Positions 8,140 to 18,100 of a DNA stretch of 64,000 nt are shown here, in pieces. Each line of letters begins with the position of its first letter. Position 1 is the stretch's first letter. The DNA is taken from contig JAJDWA010000038.1 of NCBI GenBank assembly GCA_022825825.1, forward strand, positions 38,684-102,683, written 5' to 3'. The translations under genes were made by a program, and so were the position numbers. The stretch is from Candidatus Poribacteria bacterium (GTDB lineage: Bacteria; Poribacteria; WGA-4E; WGA-3G). The notes under the pieces are model-generated. The model ran no database searches. It had not been told where the DNA came from and saw only the letters and a program-made list of their open reading frames with translations.

Positions 8140-9096
8140 TTATTGGCTTTTCACATTTGCCCAAGTGGTTGTTAGTTTATTTGTATCAGGGGCAACATCG
8201 TAAACACCCTCGGTATCCAAAGCGATAGCGTACACGGGGTTCAATTCCGTAAGAATTTCTGTGATATTAGACCCATCAAGGTTTGCCCATCTGATTTTAC
8301 TCTTATTTGTTTTCCAATTCGTTTCTACCCAGTACATTTTGCGGGAACGTATATCTAAAGCAATATCGGTTGGGCCGTTCAATTCAGTAAGGAGAGTTTT
8401 AACGTTATTGCCATTAAGTGATGCACTTCTAATTTTGCCAAACTGATGTGTCCAATACATTTGACGGTTGCGTAAATCAAGTGCCAGTCCGTATTCATCA
8501 ATTATACTAATACCAAGTTTTTCGTAATTGGATCCGTCAAGGTTAGCACGTGCGATATTATCATTAAGAGAGTCTACAAAATACATCTTACCCGCCTTCA
8601 CGTCAAGTTCAATGCTTTCAGCGTCAACTGTTATTCCAAAAACCCCTTCATCCTCGGGTTTAATTTTTATAGCTTCAATTTTAGATACGTCATAGTCTAT
8701 ACACCTAATTTCCCAAGGGAGGTTATTACCCCAATATATTTTGTTTTCATCTGTGTCTAATGCAATAGAGTGTGGTTTATTTTCATCTTCAGCATCTAAT
8801 ATCTCTTCAATATTTGATCCATCAAGGTTTGATCGAAGTATATTATTGCTACCCAGATCTGTCCAGTACATCTTAAGGTTATGTATATCCAGAGCGATAT
8901 CATTCGGCCATTCCAATTCCGTTAGAATATCTTCTACATTGGATCCATCAAGGTTTGCCCGTCTGATTTTACTCTTTTCTGCCCAATATATTTTGGCACT
9001 TCCTTGTCCGTAACTTATACCTTCGGTCACGAAAGTTATCATAAACGCAACTGAAAAAAACACAATCCATTTTCGCGTCAAAACCCGTTTATTCAT
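8140..9096 (-). CDS. Secreted YWTD-type beta-propeller with K-x-TTTW tail
   Basis: A 318-aa exported protein. A signal peptide (residues 1-31, ending ISYGQG) precedes LDL-receptor class B (YWTD) repeats. Each repeat has the pattern 'KIYW / ANLDGSN / ILTEL / IALD'; about six are seen (e.g. KMYWTDLGSNNILRSNLDGS, then KMYFVDSLNDNIARANLDGS). These blades form a six-bladed propeller used for protein or glycan binding. After the last blade the tail reads VAPDTNKLTTTWANVKSQ, as in other secreted proteins of the window. It is a close paralogue of the broken gene just upstream (9119-10096) and is followed by a strong terminator. No catalytic motif is visible. Confidence 0.9.
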   Translation of the reverse strand: MNKRVLTRKWIVFFSVAFMITFVTEGISYGQGSAKIYWAEKSKIRRANLDGSNVEDILTELEWPNDIALDIHNLKMYWTDLGSNNILRSNLDGSNIEEILDAEDENKPHSIALDTDENKIYWGNNLPWEIRCIDYDVSKIEAIKIKPEDEGVFGITVDAESIELDVKAGKMYFVDSLNDNIARANLDGSNYEKLGISIIDEYGLALDLRNRQMYWTHQFGKIRSASLNGNNVKTLLTELNGPTDIALDIRSRKMYWVETNWKTNKSKIRWANLDGSNITEILTELNPVYAIALDTEGVYDVAPDTNKLTTTWANVKSQ

Positions 9097-9118
9097 GTCA
9101 ATATTCTCCTTTGTAAGT

Positions 9119-10096
9119 TTACTGTTTTTTCATGTTTGCCCAAGTGGTTGTTAGTTTATTTGTATCAGGGGCAACATCGTAAACTCCGTGGAGGTCCAAT
9201 GCGATACCCCCTATGTATCCCAAGTTTGTAAGAATATCTGTGATATCAGAACCGTCAAGGTTTGCTCGTTGGATTTTACTCTTATGTATTATTTTTCCAT
9301 TATGCTTTTGTGTATCCTCTTCTACCCAGTACATTTTGCGGGAACGTGGATCTAAAGCAATATCGTCTGGTCTGTTCAATTCGGTAAGGAGAGTTTCAAC
9401 ATTGTCGCCATTAAGAAAGGACCGTTCGATTTTGCCACGGAAGATATCAGTTCAATATATGTGGCGATTGCGTAGGTCAAGTGCGAGTCCACATGGAGCA
9501 AGTGTATTACCAAGTTCTTCGTAATCAGATCCGTCAAGGTTTGCGCGTCCAATATTATCATTAAAAGAATCTGTCCAATACATCTTCCCTGCTTTCACGT
9601 CAAGTTCGAGACTCTCAGCATCAACCCATGGTCTAACCAAAACATCTTCAATATTGGATCCGTCAATGTCTGCACGTCGGATTATCCAAGGGATGTTATC
9701 TCTTCCCCAGTATATCTTGTTTGCATCTATGTCTAAAGCAATGGAGTATGGATAATTTAGCAATTCACGCGGTAGTTCATTTGGATCTCCGCCATCGATA
9801 ATCTTTTCAATGTTTGAACCATCTAAGTTCGCACGATATACTTTTGGCGGACGGAAGTTAACCCAATACATTTTTCGATTTTGCAGGTCTAAGGCAATAT
9901 CTTTCGGCAATTCCAATTCCGTTAGGATGTCTTCTACATTGGATCCATCAAGATTTGCCCGTCTAATTTTACCCTTTTCTGTCCAATATATTTTGGCACT
10001 TCCTTGCCCGTAACTTATGTTGTGGACAACGAAAGTAAACAAAACAGACAGGAAAATAAACAGCGTCCATTTTTGCGTCAAAACACGATTTTTCAT
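9119..10096 (-). pseudogene. YWTD-type beta-propeller gene interrupted by one in-frame TGA
   Basis: This is a paralogue of the 8140 gene, with an intact signal peptide (ending ISYGQG), the same YWTD blades and the same C-terminal tail (NKLTTTWANMKKQ). The frame is continuous over 326 codons except for one TGA at 9452-9454. There the paralogue has Trp (RNRQMYWTHQ against RNRHIY-stop-TDI), so a TGG to TGA change explains it. The two open parts are 9452-10096 (214 aa) and 9119-9379. There is no frameshift and the downstream part is well preserved, so the change is recent, a sequencing error, or read through at low level. Selenocysteine is unlikely because the ancestral residue is Trp. Confidence 0.88.
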
Positions 10097-10110
10097 CTCA
10101 TGCCTCCTTC

Positions 10111-12426
10111 TTATTTTGTGATAAGCATTTTGCGTGTAGCGGAGAAGTCGCCAGCATTTATGGTATAGAGATAAACACCACTACTGACCCGCTCACCTTT
10201 GTCATTGCGTCCATCCCAGTGAATCGCTTGCGATTGTGAGGAATAATCTCCCGCAGACATTATCCCTGGTGATAGAGATCGAATCAACTGACCTGTTGGC
10301 GTGTAGATGCGAATCGTAACATCACTTTTGTCCGCAAGTTTAAACGGAATCCACGTTTCCGGATTGAATGGGTTGGGAAAGTTCTGTAGCAGTTGATTTT
10401 TCTTTATCTGTCCGAGTGTGACAAACTGCTTACCTTTAGGTTCTACAGGATAGGGTAAGAGAGATAACAGATGTTTTATATCCCAAATCTTGTATTGATT
10501 TGTGTTGTAATCACGCGACATAAAAACAGAACCGTCCTGACTGAGAGAGACAAGTCTTGGAATAGAAGGTGAATGTTTGATAGGTCTGTTTGTTCGCCAG
10601 TCCCAAATTTGGGAGTAATCGTCTTGATTTGCAAAGAGATAACGACCGTCTGGACTAAATTGCACTGGCTCTTCAGCATTCAACTTTGTTAAAAGCTGGG
10701 GTTTATCCGGTAAGAGTTTCCAAATATGGATCCCATTTTTTCCGTTGCCTGCTAACACTGTAGAACCGTCTGCATCGGTCATAAATGCAGGTGATGAAGC
10801 AAATGTGCCTTCCCATGCGTATTGGAATACGTAAGTGTCAACTACACGTTTCCACAACAGAATCCAAGGAGTATCGTTGTTATTATCAATTCTTGTCTTT
10901 CCAAAAGATGCAACGTATTCTTCATTTTCACTGAAACCGATCTGATAGGTGCCACCGGGTAATGTAAGATTCATTGGTGTGGTGAGTCGCTGTTCTTTTT
11001 CAGGAGATTCAACGTTCAAGATAGCCATCTTACCCCAATGATCTACAACTGCAAGGAGTCTACCGGAAGAACTAAAGGTAATCTTCTCTGGAATTCTAAA
11101 GTAATGAGGGAATTGTGTTTCAATTTCACCCGTTTGAATGTCCCGTATTTCAACAAAAGAAGGTTCTTTACTTACGGCAAATTTTTGACTGTCGGGAGAG
11201 ATAGTGACTGTGTTAAATCTATAGTCTTCTGCAGAAACAAGTAGCCGCATCTGTTGTGATGCGACATCCCACGATTTAATAAAGTATCGAGATGTTACAA
11301 GGACGGTTTTACCGTCAGGACTTAACGCAACATCATTATTATCAGTATAAGGCCACTCAGCGACGAAATCTGTCCACATCCGGTCTATCCGTTTGTTTTC
11401 AATGTCCCACTGTATTTCACCATCCACATATAATAAAAGTGCCTTTTTACCATCAGGAGAAATATTTATCGTTTTTAAACCTTTAAATTCTGTCTCAAAC
11501 ATATCTATTTGTTGCCCCGAATTGACATCCCATCGTGTTCCAGTCCTATCTGCTGCAACATATAGGTGATGACTGTCCGGACTGAATGCCAAATCTGTAA
11601 TTCTTGTAAATCCAATTTGTGCCTTCCATAATAAGTGTTGTGCCTTCCTGTGCCATACATAGACAAAACCTGCTATCCTATCAAATGAAGCGATTCGTGT
11701 TCCATCAGGACTGATAGCCACACCGTCAACCCAGTTACCGGTATGTCCTTCAAGGTGTCCTTCCAATTTGCGTGTCTCAACATTCCACAATTCAATGTCC
11801 GGACGCATTGAGGCGACAATGAGATAGCGACCGTCTGAACTAAAAACCGATGCAAAATCACGGATAGGACTCCGGCAAGTCCTCCAACGACCGTTGAAGT
11901 AGTAACAAGTATCCGCTTGGCGACGTTCCCCTACCATTGTTCCGACGAACTCACCAGTTTGCCAATTCCAAAGATAAATCTCGTCGTCAATAGAGATAGC
12001 AAGTAATGGTTGAGTAGGACTAAATGCTGCGGCATCAATATAACCTTCAATTTCCCACTCAGCGATCTGTTCACGTGTATTAACATCCCAAATTTTTACA
12101 ATATCTCTTCGTAGATTACCTGAATATTCTGAAACTGCTACATGTGAACCAGTAGGACTAAATACGACATCGTAACTGGACACAGAATCAAAATTACCGA
12201 ATTTTTCTAATACCTCACCTGTATTAGCATCAACAATCTGGATATGTGTTGGGACAACACGAACAATCGTCCCATTGTCAAGGTAAGCATGCTGTACTGG
12301 AGGAGGCTGTCCAATCGTTGCAATAGGTTCTTCAATAGCAAACGCAATATGAGGCAAGCAGACAAAGCAAATCAGTGTAATTTGAGCTTTCAAACTCTGC
12401 CTTAAGAGAAGGATAAGTGTTTTCAT
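10111..12426 (-). CDS. Secreted WD40-like propeller with FlgD-like C-terminal sorting domain (paralogue A)
   Basis: A 771-aa exported protein with a signal peptide (MKTLILLLRQ... to HIAFA), then about ten to twelve WD40/quinoprotein-like blades with repeated FSPDGxxL and ELWNVET patterns, covering residues 30-670. After a linker (VEPKGKQFVTLGQIKKNQ) comes LLQNFPNPFNPETWIPF, an Ig-like FlgD-type fold, and the end SSGVYLYTINAGDFSATRKM. This C-terminal module is typical of proteins sorted to the cell surface by type IX-like secretion. The function is probably protein-protein or ligand binding at the surface. The start is ATG at 12426 with GGGAG 8 nt upstream, not the ATG nine codons earlier. It is one of four paralogues in this island. 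Confidence 0.9.
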   Translation of the reverse strand: MKTLILLLRQSLKAQITLICFVCLPHIAFAIEEPIATIGQPPPVQHAYLDNGTIVRVVPTHIQIVDANTGEVLEKFGNFDSVSSYDVVFSPTGSHVAVSEYSGNLRRDIVKIWDVNTREQIAEWEIEGYIDAAAFSPTQPLLAISIDDEIYLWNWQTGEFVGTMVGERRQADTCYYFNGRWRTCRSPIRDFASVFSSDGRYLIVASMRPDIELWNVETRKLEGHLEGHTGNWVDGVAISPDGTRIASFDRIAGFVYVWHRKAQHLLWKAQIGFTRITDLAFSPDSHHLYVAADRTGTRWDVNSGQQIDMFETEFKGLKTINISPDGKKALLLYVDGEIQWDIENKRIDRMWTDFVAEWPYTDNNDVALSPDGKTVLVTSRYFIKSWDVASQQMRLLVSAEDYRFNTVTISPDSQKFAVSKEPSFVEIRDIQTGEIETQFPHYFRIPEKITFSSSGRLLAVVDHWGKMAILNVESPEKEQRLTTPMNLTLPGGTYQIGFSENEEYVASFGKTRIDNNNDTPWILLWKRVVDTYVFQYAWEGTFASSPAFMTDADGSTVLAGNGKNGIHIWKLLPDKPQLLTKLNAEEPVQFSPDGRYLFANQDDYSQIWDWRTNRPIKHSPSIPRLVSLSQDGSVFMSRDYNTNQYKIWDIKHLLSLLPYPVEPKGKQFVTLGQIKKNQLLQNFPNPFNPETWIPFKLADKSDVTIRIYTPTGQLIRSLSPGIMSAGDYSSQSQAIHWDGRNDKGERVSSGVYLYTINAGDFSATRKMLITK

Positions 12427-12490
12427 GACGGGTCTCCCATTTTTTTGAAGCACATTAAATACAGTCCAAAAGTCGTCACCTTAAAAAACA

Positions 12491-12502
12491 CACTGAAGTA
12501 TG
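12491..12502 (-). promoter_or_regulatory. Conserved leader element upstream of propeller A (degenerate)
   Basis: It reads CATACTTCAGTG on the minus strand, matching TATAATTCAGTG upstream of propellers B and C at similar distance from the start codon. A -10-like box is possible; no good -35 is seen. Confidence 0.35.
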
Positions 12503-12559
12503 GATTTCCAATGACAGACAACAGAGGTGTTTTATTCACCATGTGTTGGTATGGGAGCA

Positions 12560-12722
12560 ATTTTCATGCCAAAGACAATTTGGGTAAAAAGGCAGTAATT
12601 CAAATACAAGGAGGCATTCAATACAAATAAACCTGCACGAAGACGTGCAGGTCTTGCTTATGTTGCACGATTTTGGGCATTTACTAACCAAAATCGCTAA
12701 TTTGCTATCAATCAATTAAGTG
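12560..12722 (+). pseudogene. Decayed copy of the short coding remnant at 21109, with hairpin
   Basis: The sequence from GAGCAATTTTCATGCCAAAG to the TAA before TTTGCTATC aligns along its length with 21099-21243, but it carries stop codons. It includes a hairpin, CCTGCACG-AAGA-CGTGCAGG (12632-12651). The alignment extends left to the propeller leader, so this whole intergenic block was duplicated with the propeller genes. Confidence 0.45.
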
Positions 12723-12743
12723 AGGATCCACCAGTCAGTCAAC

Positions 12744-15029
12744 TCATTTCCGGATAAGCATTTTGCGGGTTGAAGAGAAGTCGCCAGCATTTATAGTATA
12801 GAGATAAACACCACTACTGACCCGCTCCCCTTTGTCATTGCGTCCATCCCAGTGAATCGCTTGCGATTGTGAGGAATAATCTCCCGCAGACATTATCCCT
12901 GGTGATAGAGATCGAATCAACTGACCTGTTGGCGTGTAGATGCGAATCGCAACATCACTTTTGTCCGCAAGTTTAAACGGAATCCACGTTTCCGGATTGA
13001 ATGGGTTGGGAAAGTTCTGTAGCAGTTGATTTTTCTTTATCTGCCCGAGTGTAACAAACTGTTTACCTTTAGGCTCGACTGAGTAGGGAAGGAAAGATAT
13101 TTCTTTACTTATATCCCAAATCAAGTATTGACCATTCCTGTCAGACGATAACAGAACTGAACCATCTGTACTGAGGGCAGATATTGCTGGAAAAGGTGCA
13201 TGTTTGACAGGTCTGTTTTTTTGCCAGTCCCAGATTTGGAAGTTATTGTCTTGATTTGCATAGAGATAGCGACCATCTCGGCTAAATTGCAACGGATAGT
13301 CTCCATCCAATGTAGTTAAATGTTGTAACCTATTTTCCAAGACTTCCCAAATTTGTATTTCCCTGTCTCCAGACGCTGCTAACACCGTCGCACCATTTTT
13401 TCTCATCGTAAAGGTGGGTGATGAATAAAATCTTGGAACTTGTGATGCATATTGAAAGATGAATCTCTGGTCTTCTCGTTTCCAAAGCAGAATCCAGTAT
13501 TTATATATATTGTTTTTCCCTGTGCGACAGGAAGCTGCTAAATATCTATCATTATCACTGAAGGCTATATATCGGAAGCCAGGTGAATCTTGCTCAATTT
13601 TTGTATTGACTTTCTGAATTTTCTCTGGATTATTTGTGTTTAAAAACAATAGATCATTCCAGTCATTCACCACTGCGATCCATCTTCCAGATGGACTAAA
13701 GGCAATTTTCCGTGCACCTGAAAGGTAATGCGGAAATTGAATTTTCACTCTACCGCTCCGAATGTCGCGTAGCTCAACCCAAGGATCCTTGCCGACAGCA
13801 AATGTTTTATTATCTGGAGAAATTGCAAAACCATCAAATAAATAGCCTTCAGAGGAAACGAGTGCTTGCATTTGCTGTGAATCTACATCCCACGTTTTAA
13901 TGAATGACCGTGATACTGTAACTAAGGATTTTCCATCAGGACTCAATGCAACATCATAAATGAACCGGTTTTCGACATAGTCTGCCCACACGTCGCGTTC
14001 TCGATTCTTAGCGATATCCCACACTACATCACCATCCCAATATTGTAAGATCGCTATTTTCTCATTTGGAGAAAGTATAATTGATTGTAAAAAATGAAAA
14101 TCGGTGCTGAAAGTATCTATTTTTTCTCCAGACATAACATCCCAGACGCGCACTTTGTCATCCCAGCCTGTATAGGGAGTAAACCCAGACCGACGCAATC
14201 CAGCTGTACTTGTGGCAACATACATGTTTTGACTATCCGGACTGAATACTACATTTGAAATGCTTCCAATACCACTTGTCCGATGCCATATCTTTTGGCG
14301 TGTTTCAACATCCCATAGATGTACTAAGGTAGAATCGTGTTCAAATGCTGCTACCATCTTACCATTAGGACTGAGAGCCATATCTTCAATCCTGTCAAGA
14401 ATCGGTTCAGCAAAATTTCCTTGTAAGGTCTGCGTTTCAACGTCCCACAACTCAAGATTATGCTGTGAGGCAACGATGAGATGTTCGCCATCAGGCGTAA
14501 AAACCATAGAATGAAAAGATGGAAAATTCTCACGTGGCAGTTTACCAATAGATTCTCCAGTTTTCCAATCCCAAAAATGTATCTCACCTGGTAAATAGGT
14601 TGCTAATATAGGCTGTTTAGGACTAAATGCTGCATCATTATCGTCAATACGTGATGCTATCTCCCATTGGGAAACAAGTTGTTGTTGATTAACATCCCAT
14701 ATATTCACAATGGTCATTCTCGGTTCAAAAAAGTGATTTAGAATAGCTAAATGTTCAGCATTTTGACTGATTACCACATCACTGTAATCTGTTCTTTCTC
14801 CAAATTCTTCCATTACCTCATTTGTCGTGAAATCAACAATTTGAATGTGTGTAGGAACAACGCGTAAGATCGTTTCATTGTTCAGAAACGCATGTTTTTC
14901 AGGCAGTGGCTGTCCAATCGTGGCAACAGGTTCTTCAATTGCAAACGCAATGTAGGGTATGCAGGCAATGCAAATCAGCGCAATAAAAACCCGCACGTTT
15001 CGTATTAGAAGGGGCATAAGTATTTTCAT
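12744..15029 (-). CDS. Secreted WD40-like propeller with FlgD-like C-terminal sorting domain (paralogue B)
   Basis: A 761-aa paralogue of the 10111 gene with the same layout: signal peptide (to YIAFA), start of mature part EEPVATIGQPLPEKHAF, WD40-like blades with repeated FSPDG and LWDVET, the linker VEPKGKQFVTLGQIKKNQ, LLQNFPNPFNPETW and a FlgD-like domain ending SSTRKMLIRK. Its last roughly 300 bp are almost identical in DNA to those of paralogue A, while the propeller parts have diverged strongly. The ATG at 15029 has AGGAG 7 nt upstream and begins the signal peptide; the ATG 10 codons earlier lacks a site. It is likely surface exposed. Confidence 0.9.
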   Translation of the reverse strand: MKILMPLLIRNVRVFIALICIACIPYIAFAIEEPVATIGQPLPEKHAFLNNETILRVVPTHIQIVDFTTNEVMEEFGERTDYSDVVISQNAEHLAILNHFFEPRMTIVNIWDVNQQQLVSQWEIASRIDDNDAAFSPKQPILATYLPGEIHFWDWKTGESIGKLPRENFPSFHSMVFTPDGEHLIVASQHNLELWDVETQTLQGNFAEPILDRIEDMALSPNGKMVAAFEHDSTLVHLWDVETRQKIWHRTSGIGSISNVVFSPDSQNMYVATSTAGLRRSGFTPYTGWDDKVRVWDVMSGEKIDTFSTDFHFLQSIILSPNEKIAILQYWDGDVVWDIAKNRERDVWADYVENRFIYDVALSPDGKSLVTVSRSFIKTWDVDSQQMQALVSSEGYLFDGFAISPDNKTFAVGKDPWVELRDIRSGRVKIQFPHYLSGARKIAFSPSGRWIAVVNDWNDLLFLNTNNPEKIQKVNTKIEQDSPGFRYIAFSDNDRYLAASCRTGKNNIYKYWILLWKREDQRFIFQYASQVPRFYSSPTFTMRKNGATVLAASGDREIQIWEVLENRLQHLTTLDGDYPLQFSRDGRYLYANQDNNFQIWDWQKNRPVKHAPFPAISALSTDGSVLLSSDRNGQYLIWDISKEISFLPYSVEPKGKQFVTLGQIKKNQLLQNFPNPFNPETWIPFKLADKSDVAIRIYTPTGQLIRSLSPGIMSAGDYSSQSQAIHWDGRNDKGERVSSGVYLYTINAGDFSSTRKMLIRK

Positions 15030-15094
15030 AACAAATCTCCTATTGTTTTGGATGTACATTTAAACATAGCAAAAAGTCTTTGGCATTGGAAATT

Positions 15095-15106
15095 CACTGA
15101 ATTATA
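15095..15106 (-). promoter_or_regulatory. Conserved leader element TATAATTCAGTG of propeller B
   Basis: On the minus strand it reads TATAATTCAGTG, 66 nt upstream of the ATG at 15029. The identical 12-mer occurs at the equivalent position of propeller C. TATAAT could be a -10 box; the -35 is weak. Confidence 0.5.
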
Positions 15107-15127
15107 GCGTTCTCATGATTGGCATAT

Positions 15128-18100
15128 TTAGAAACCGATCATGGCTCGAACATACGTTATATTACTAACCGTATGCTGGAATAGATGATTGGTTCTACGG
15201 TACCCCGCAAGAATGACGACATAGAAACCGAGCCACTCACCTTGATTGATAGCTTGGATTTCAAGAATACGGGTTCGCAGGTCAGGGCGGTATAGGTTTG
15301 GAACGCTAATGTCATCTGGGAAACTTCGTAAGTAGTTCTTGAAGTTATTATCCCTATTCGTAAACTTCCTATACTGGAATCCTCCAAGAATATTTAATCT
15401 CGGTGTAAACTGATAATCGAGACGGACACCGAGAATATCCTCGCGACTTCGACGATTGAATCGCAAATATTCAACCGGCTGATCGTCGGTTGGGAGAAAT
15501 ATATCCGGGTTAAGTGTTTTTGGAATTTCATCGGCAGTTCGGTCAAAAGCACGATCCCATACGTACTTAACCATAGGCGTTAATGTTATATCTACGCCAA
15601 GTTTGTTGACAAATGGGATCTTGTTGACAAATGGGATTTTGTTGATAAACGGGAAACCCTCCATTAGGATCTCGTAACTCGCCTTCAGAATGGTCAGCTG
15701 ATTACGGATATTCCGTTCGGGGTAACGGCGTTTTTTCCAATTCCAAGCGTCATAGATTAAACCGTTGTCAGACGGATCAAGTGCGTTAATTCCATGATCT
15801 GGATAGAACGGGTATACTCGCCTTTGTCCGGAGGCCCGAACCTGTTCAATGGGCACCATAAAGTCAACGCGTTCATCGGTTTCAAAGTTCTGTGATACCG
15901 AGTCATATTCAACATCCGTGAAAAGAGCCTTTTCTTTATCCTGTTCAAACTGTTTTTGCATGACAACCAAACATTTTGCTTCAAGTGTCAAATTTGTCAC
16001 ACCTGTATAGAGGCATTGGAGCGTTGTTTTATTCAACCGTGCGTTGTAAAAATCGAGTTCGTCATTAATGTGAATTTCTTCCAATTCTCCCACAGGCAAG
16101 GTAATTGTGTAATCCGGAATATCGTCTCTTACTCGGACAAATTGATTTTGAAAAAGAAAGTTGCCAAAATCGGGGATGTCGCGTTTATAAGTAAGATATA
16201 TGTATTTAGAGTTATTTTGGCGTCTACTTGAAACTTCACTTTCGTTTAACCAACCAATTTGTACAGAGAGATTATCAAGGAGGTCATATTCTGCTTTAAG
16301 GTGATAACCCTGACGGTCTATTCCATATTCGTATTCGGGTTCGAAGTCATCTTCAATAGAATCAATGGTGCCGTTATTATTGAAATCAATAAGGTTGGAA
16401 AACACAGGTGGGTCAGCATAAAAGATGAGAAAATCTTCTTGGAAGTCTAATACCCCGTTTTGATCTCGATCATCAGCGCGTGGAATTACCCCGTCAAAGT
16501 CAAAATCATCAGGCCAACCATCACCATCATCGTCATCTTCGATGAGCGTGTAATTGAAAGCATCCCATGGAACAAGGTCTTCAAGCATTTCGTCATCTAA
16601 AGGTCTATTGAGTCTGTCATTGTCAAGGTTGAAAAGTTCACCACGGTCTGGATGTGCCCCGAAATTCAAATAGTTGGTTGTATAGCCTGGGTCAATATGA
16701 TACAAAACACCCTCTAAATGGAGTTTTCCAAAACGGGACTCAAGTTGGACGAACCATGCTTTTTCTCTACCGAGTTTTCCGTCTCCATCTTCATCTGTTC
16801 CGTCACCGCCTAAAAAAGCTTCAAATCGTTCGCCTTCGGTTTCCGAATAGGTGGGAATGCCATTTGCGTCTACTGGGAGGCCAGTTCTGCGATCAATAGA
16901 AACGCCAGACGGTTCCTCACCATCGGGTGTCTTAACAGTCGTTTTCGTCCTACTATATCCTACCTTATTTTTGGGGATAGTGGGATACTGTTTGTATTTA
17001 CCATTTATAGAATATTGTGCCCTAACGCGAACATTGCCGATAGTCCCTTCAAGGTCAATTCCATAGAGTGCTGCAGCACGTGCAGCACCATAACGGTATC
17101 GGATTTTCCGAGCTCTTCCTTCACCTTTCCATTCACTGGGATTGTCTCTAAGTTTTTTCCTGTTTTTGATGTAATCTGGAGATTGCCCGTAATTCCCCGG
17201 TGCCTGAATAATATCGCGATACGGCATCTGAATGCGACCATCTTCAGTTTTAATCCACTCTTGTAGTTCGGGATTTGACGATGCTTGGTTTGCTCTACTA
17301 AAGCCGATAACCGCGATATTATAATCACCGGCAACAACCATGTCGAATACGATAGATTTGACTGTTCTCGGGTCAATGTTAATTTTTTCATCAGTAAGAA
17401 TTAGATCATATTTCATTTTATTGAAACCGTTAACAATTCTCCATTTTCCATCAACTGAATTACGGATTTCTGAAGTTCCACCAGCGTGATTAACCGATAC
17501 AAGTTGGTCAGCGTAGACTTCAAATCGATGAGTCTGCTCAGGTAGAAGATCAGGTTCAATTCCTTCTTCTATATCTTGAGGGATTAATTCCTCAAGTTCT
17601 TGTGTAATGATAGTAATCTTCATGCTTTTAAAAGCTGCGCCGACACCATCTTGGATATGATCGTTATGTTCATCAGGATCGTAATTATTAAAATCAGTGA
17701 TTGCCCTAATGTGATTATCCTCAGGCGAGTCATCGCGAAAAACGATAGAGATTTTTTCAAGGGGGGTATTGGGTACAGTCCCCATGAATGAATTTATTAG
17801 ACGTTCCGGATGTTCTTTATGCAAATTGATATAAGTATATCCGACTCGGAAATTTTCACCTAAAAGTCCCTGTCCGCGAAAACCGATGAGTCGTGCGTTT
17901 TCAATGTTCCTTACACCGGACAATATGTTCAACCCGTTTCGGCGTCCAAGATCTCCTCCAAGTCTTTGTGATCCGAATGGGATTCCTTCTAATAGAATAG
18001 GATTAGAGATACGTGAGTGGATAAGTGTAAATAGATGGTGCTCTTGGGCAAAGGAGATATCCCACCGAAGCCCATCAAACTCAGTTTTGTATATAATATA

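Noticed and set aside
9452..9454. UGA as selenocysteine in the YWTD gene
   Set aside because: The paralogue has Trp, not Cys, at this position.
15604..15657. CRISPR-like direct repeats
   Set aside because: Only three contiguous 18-bp units within a coding frame, without spacers; no cas genes in the window.
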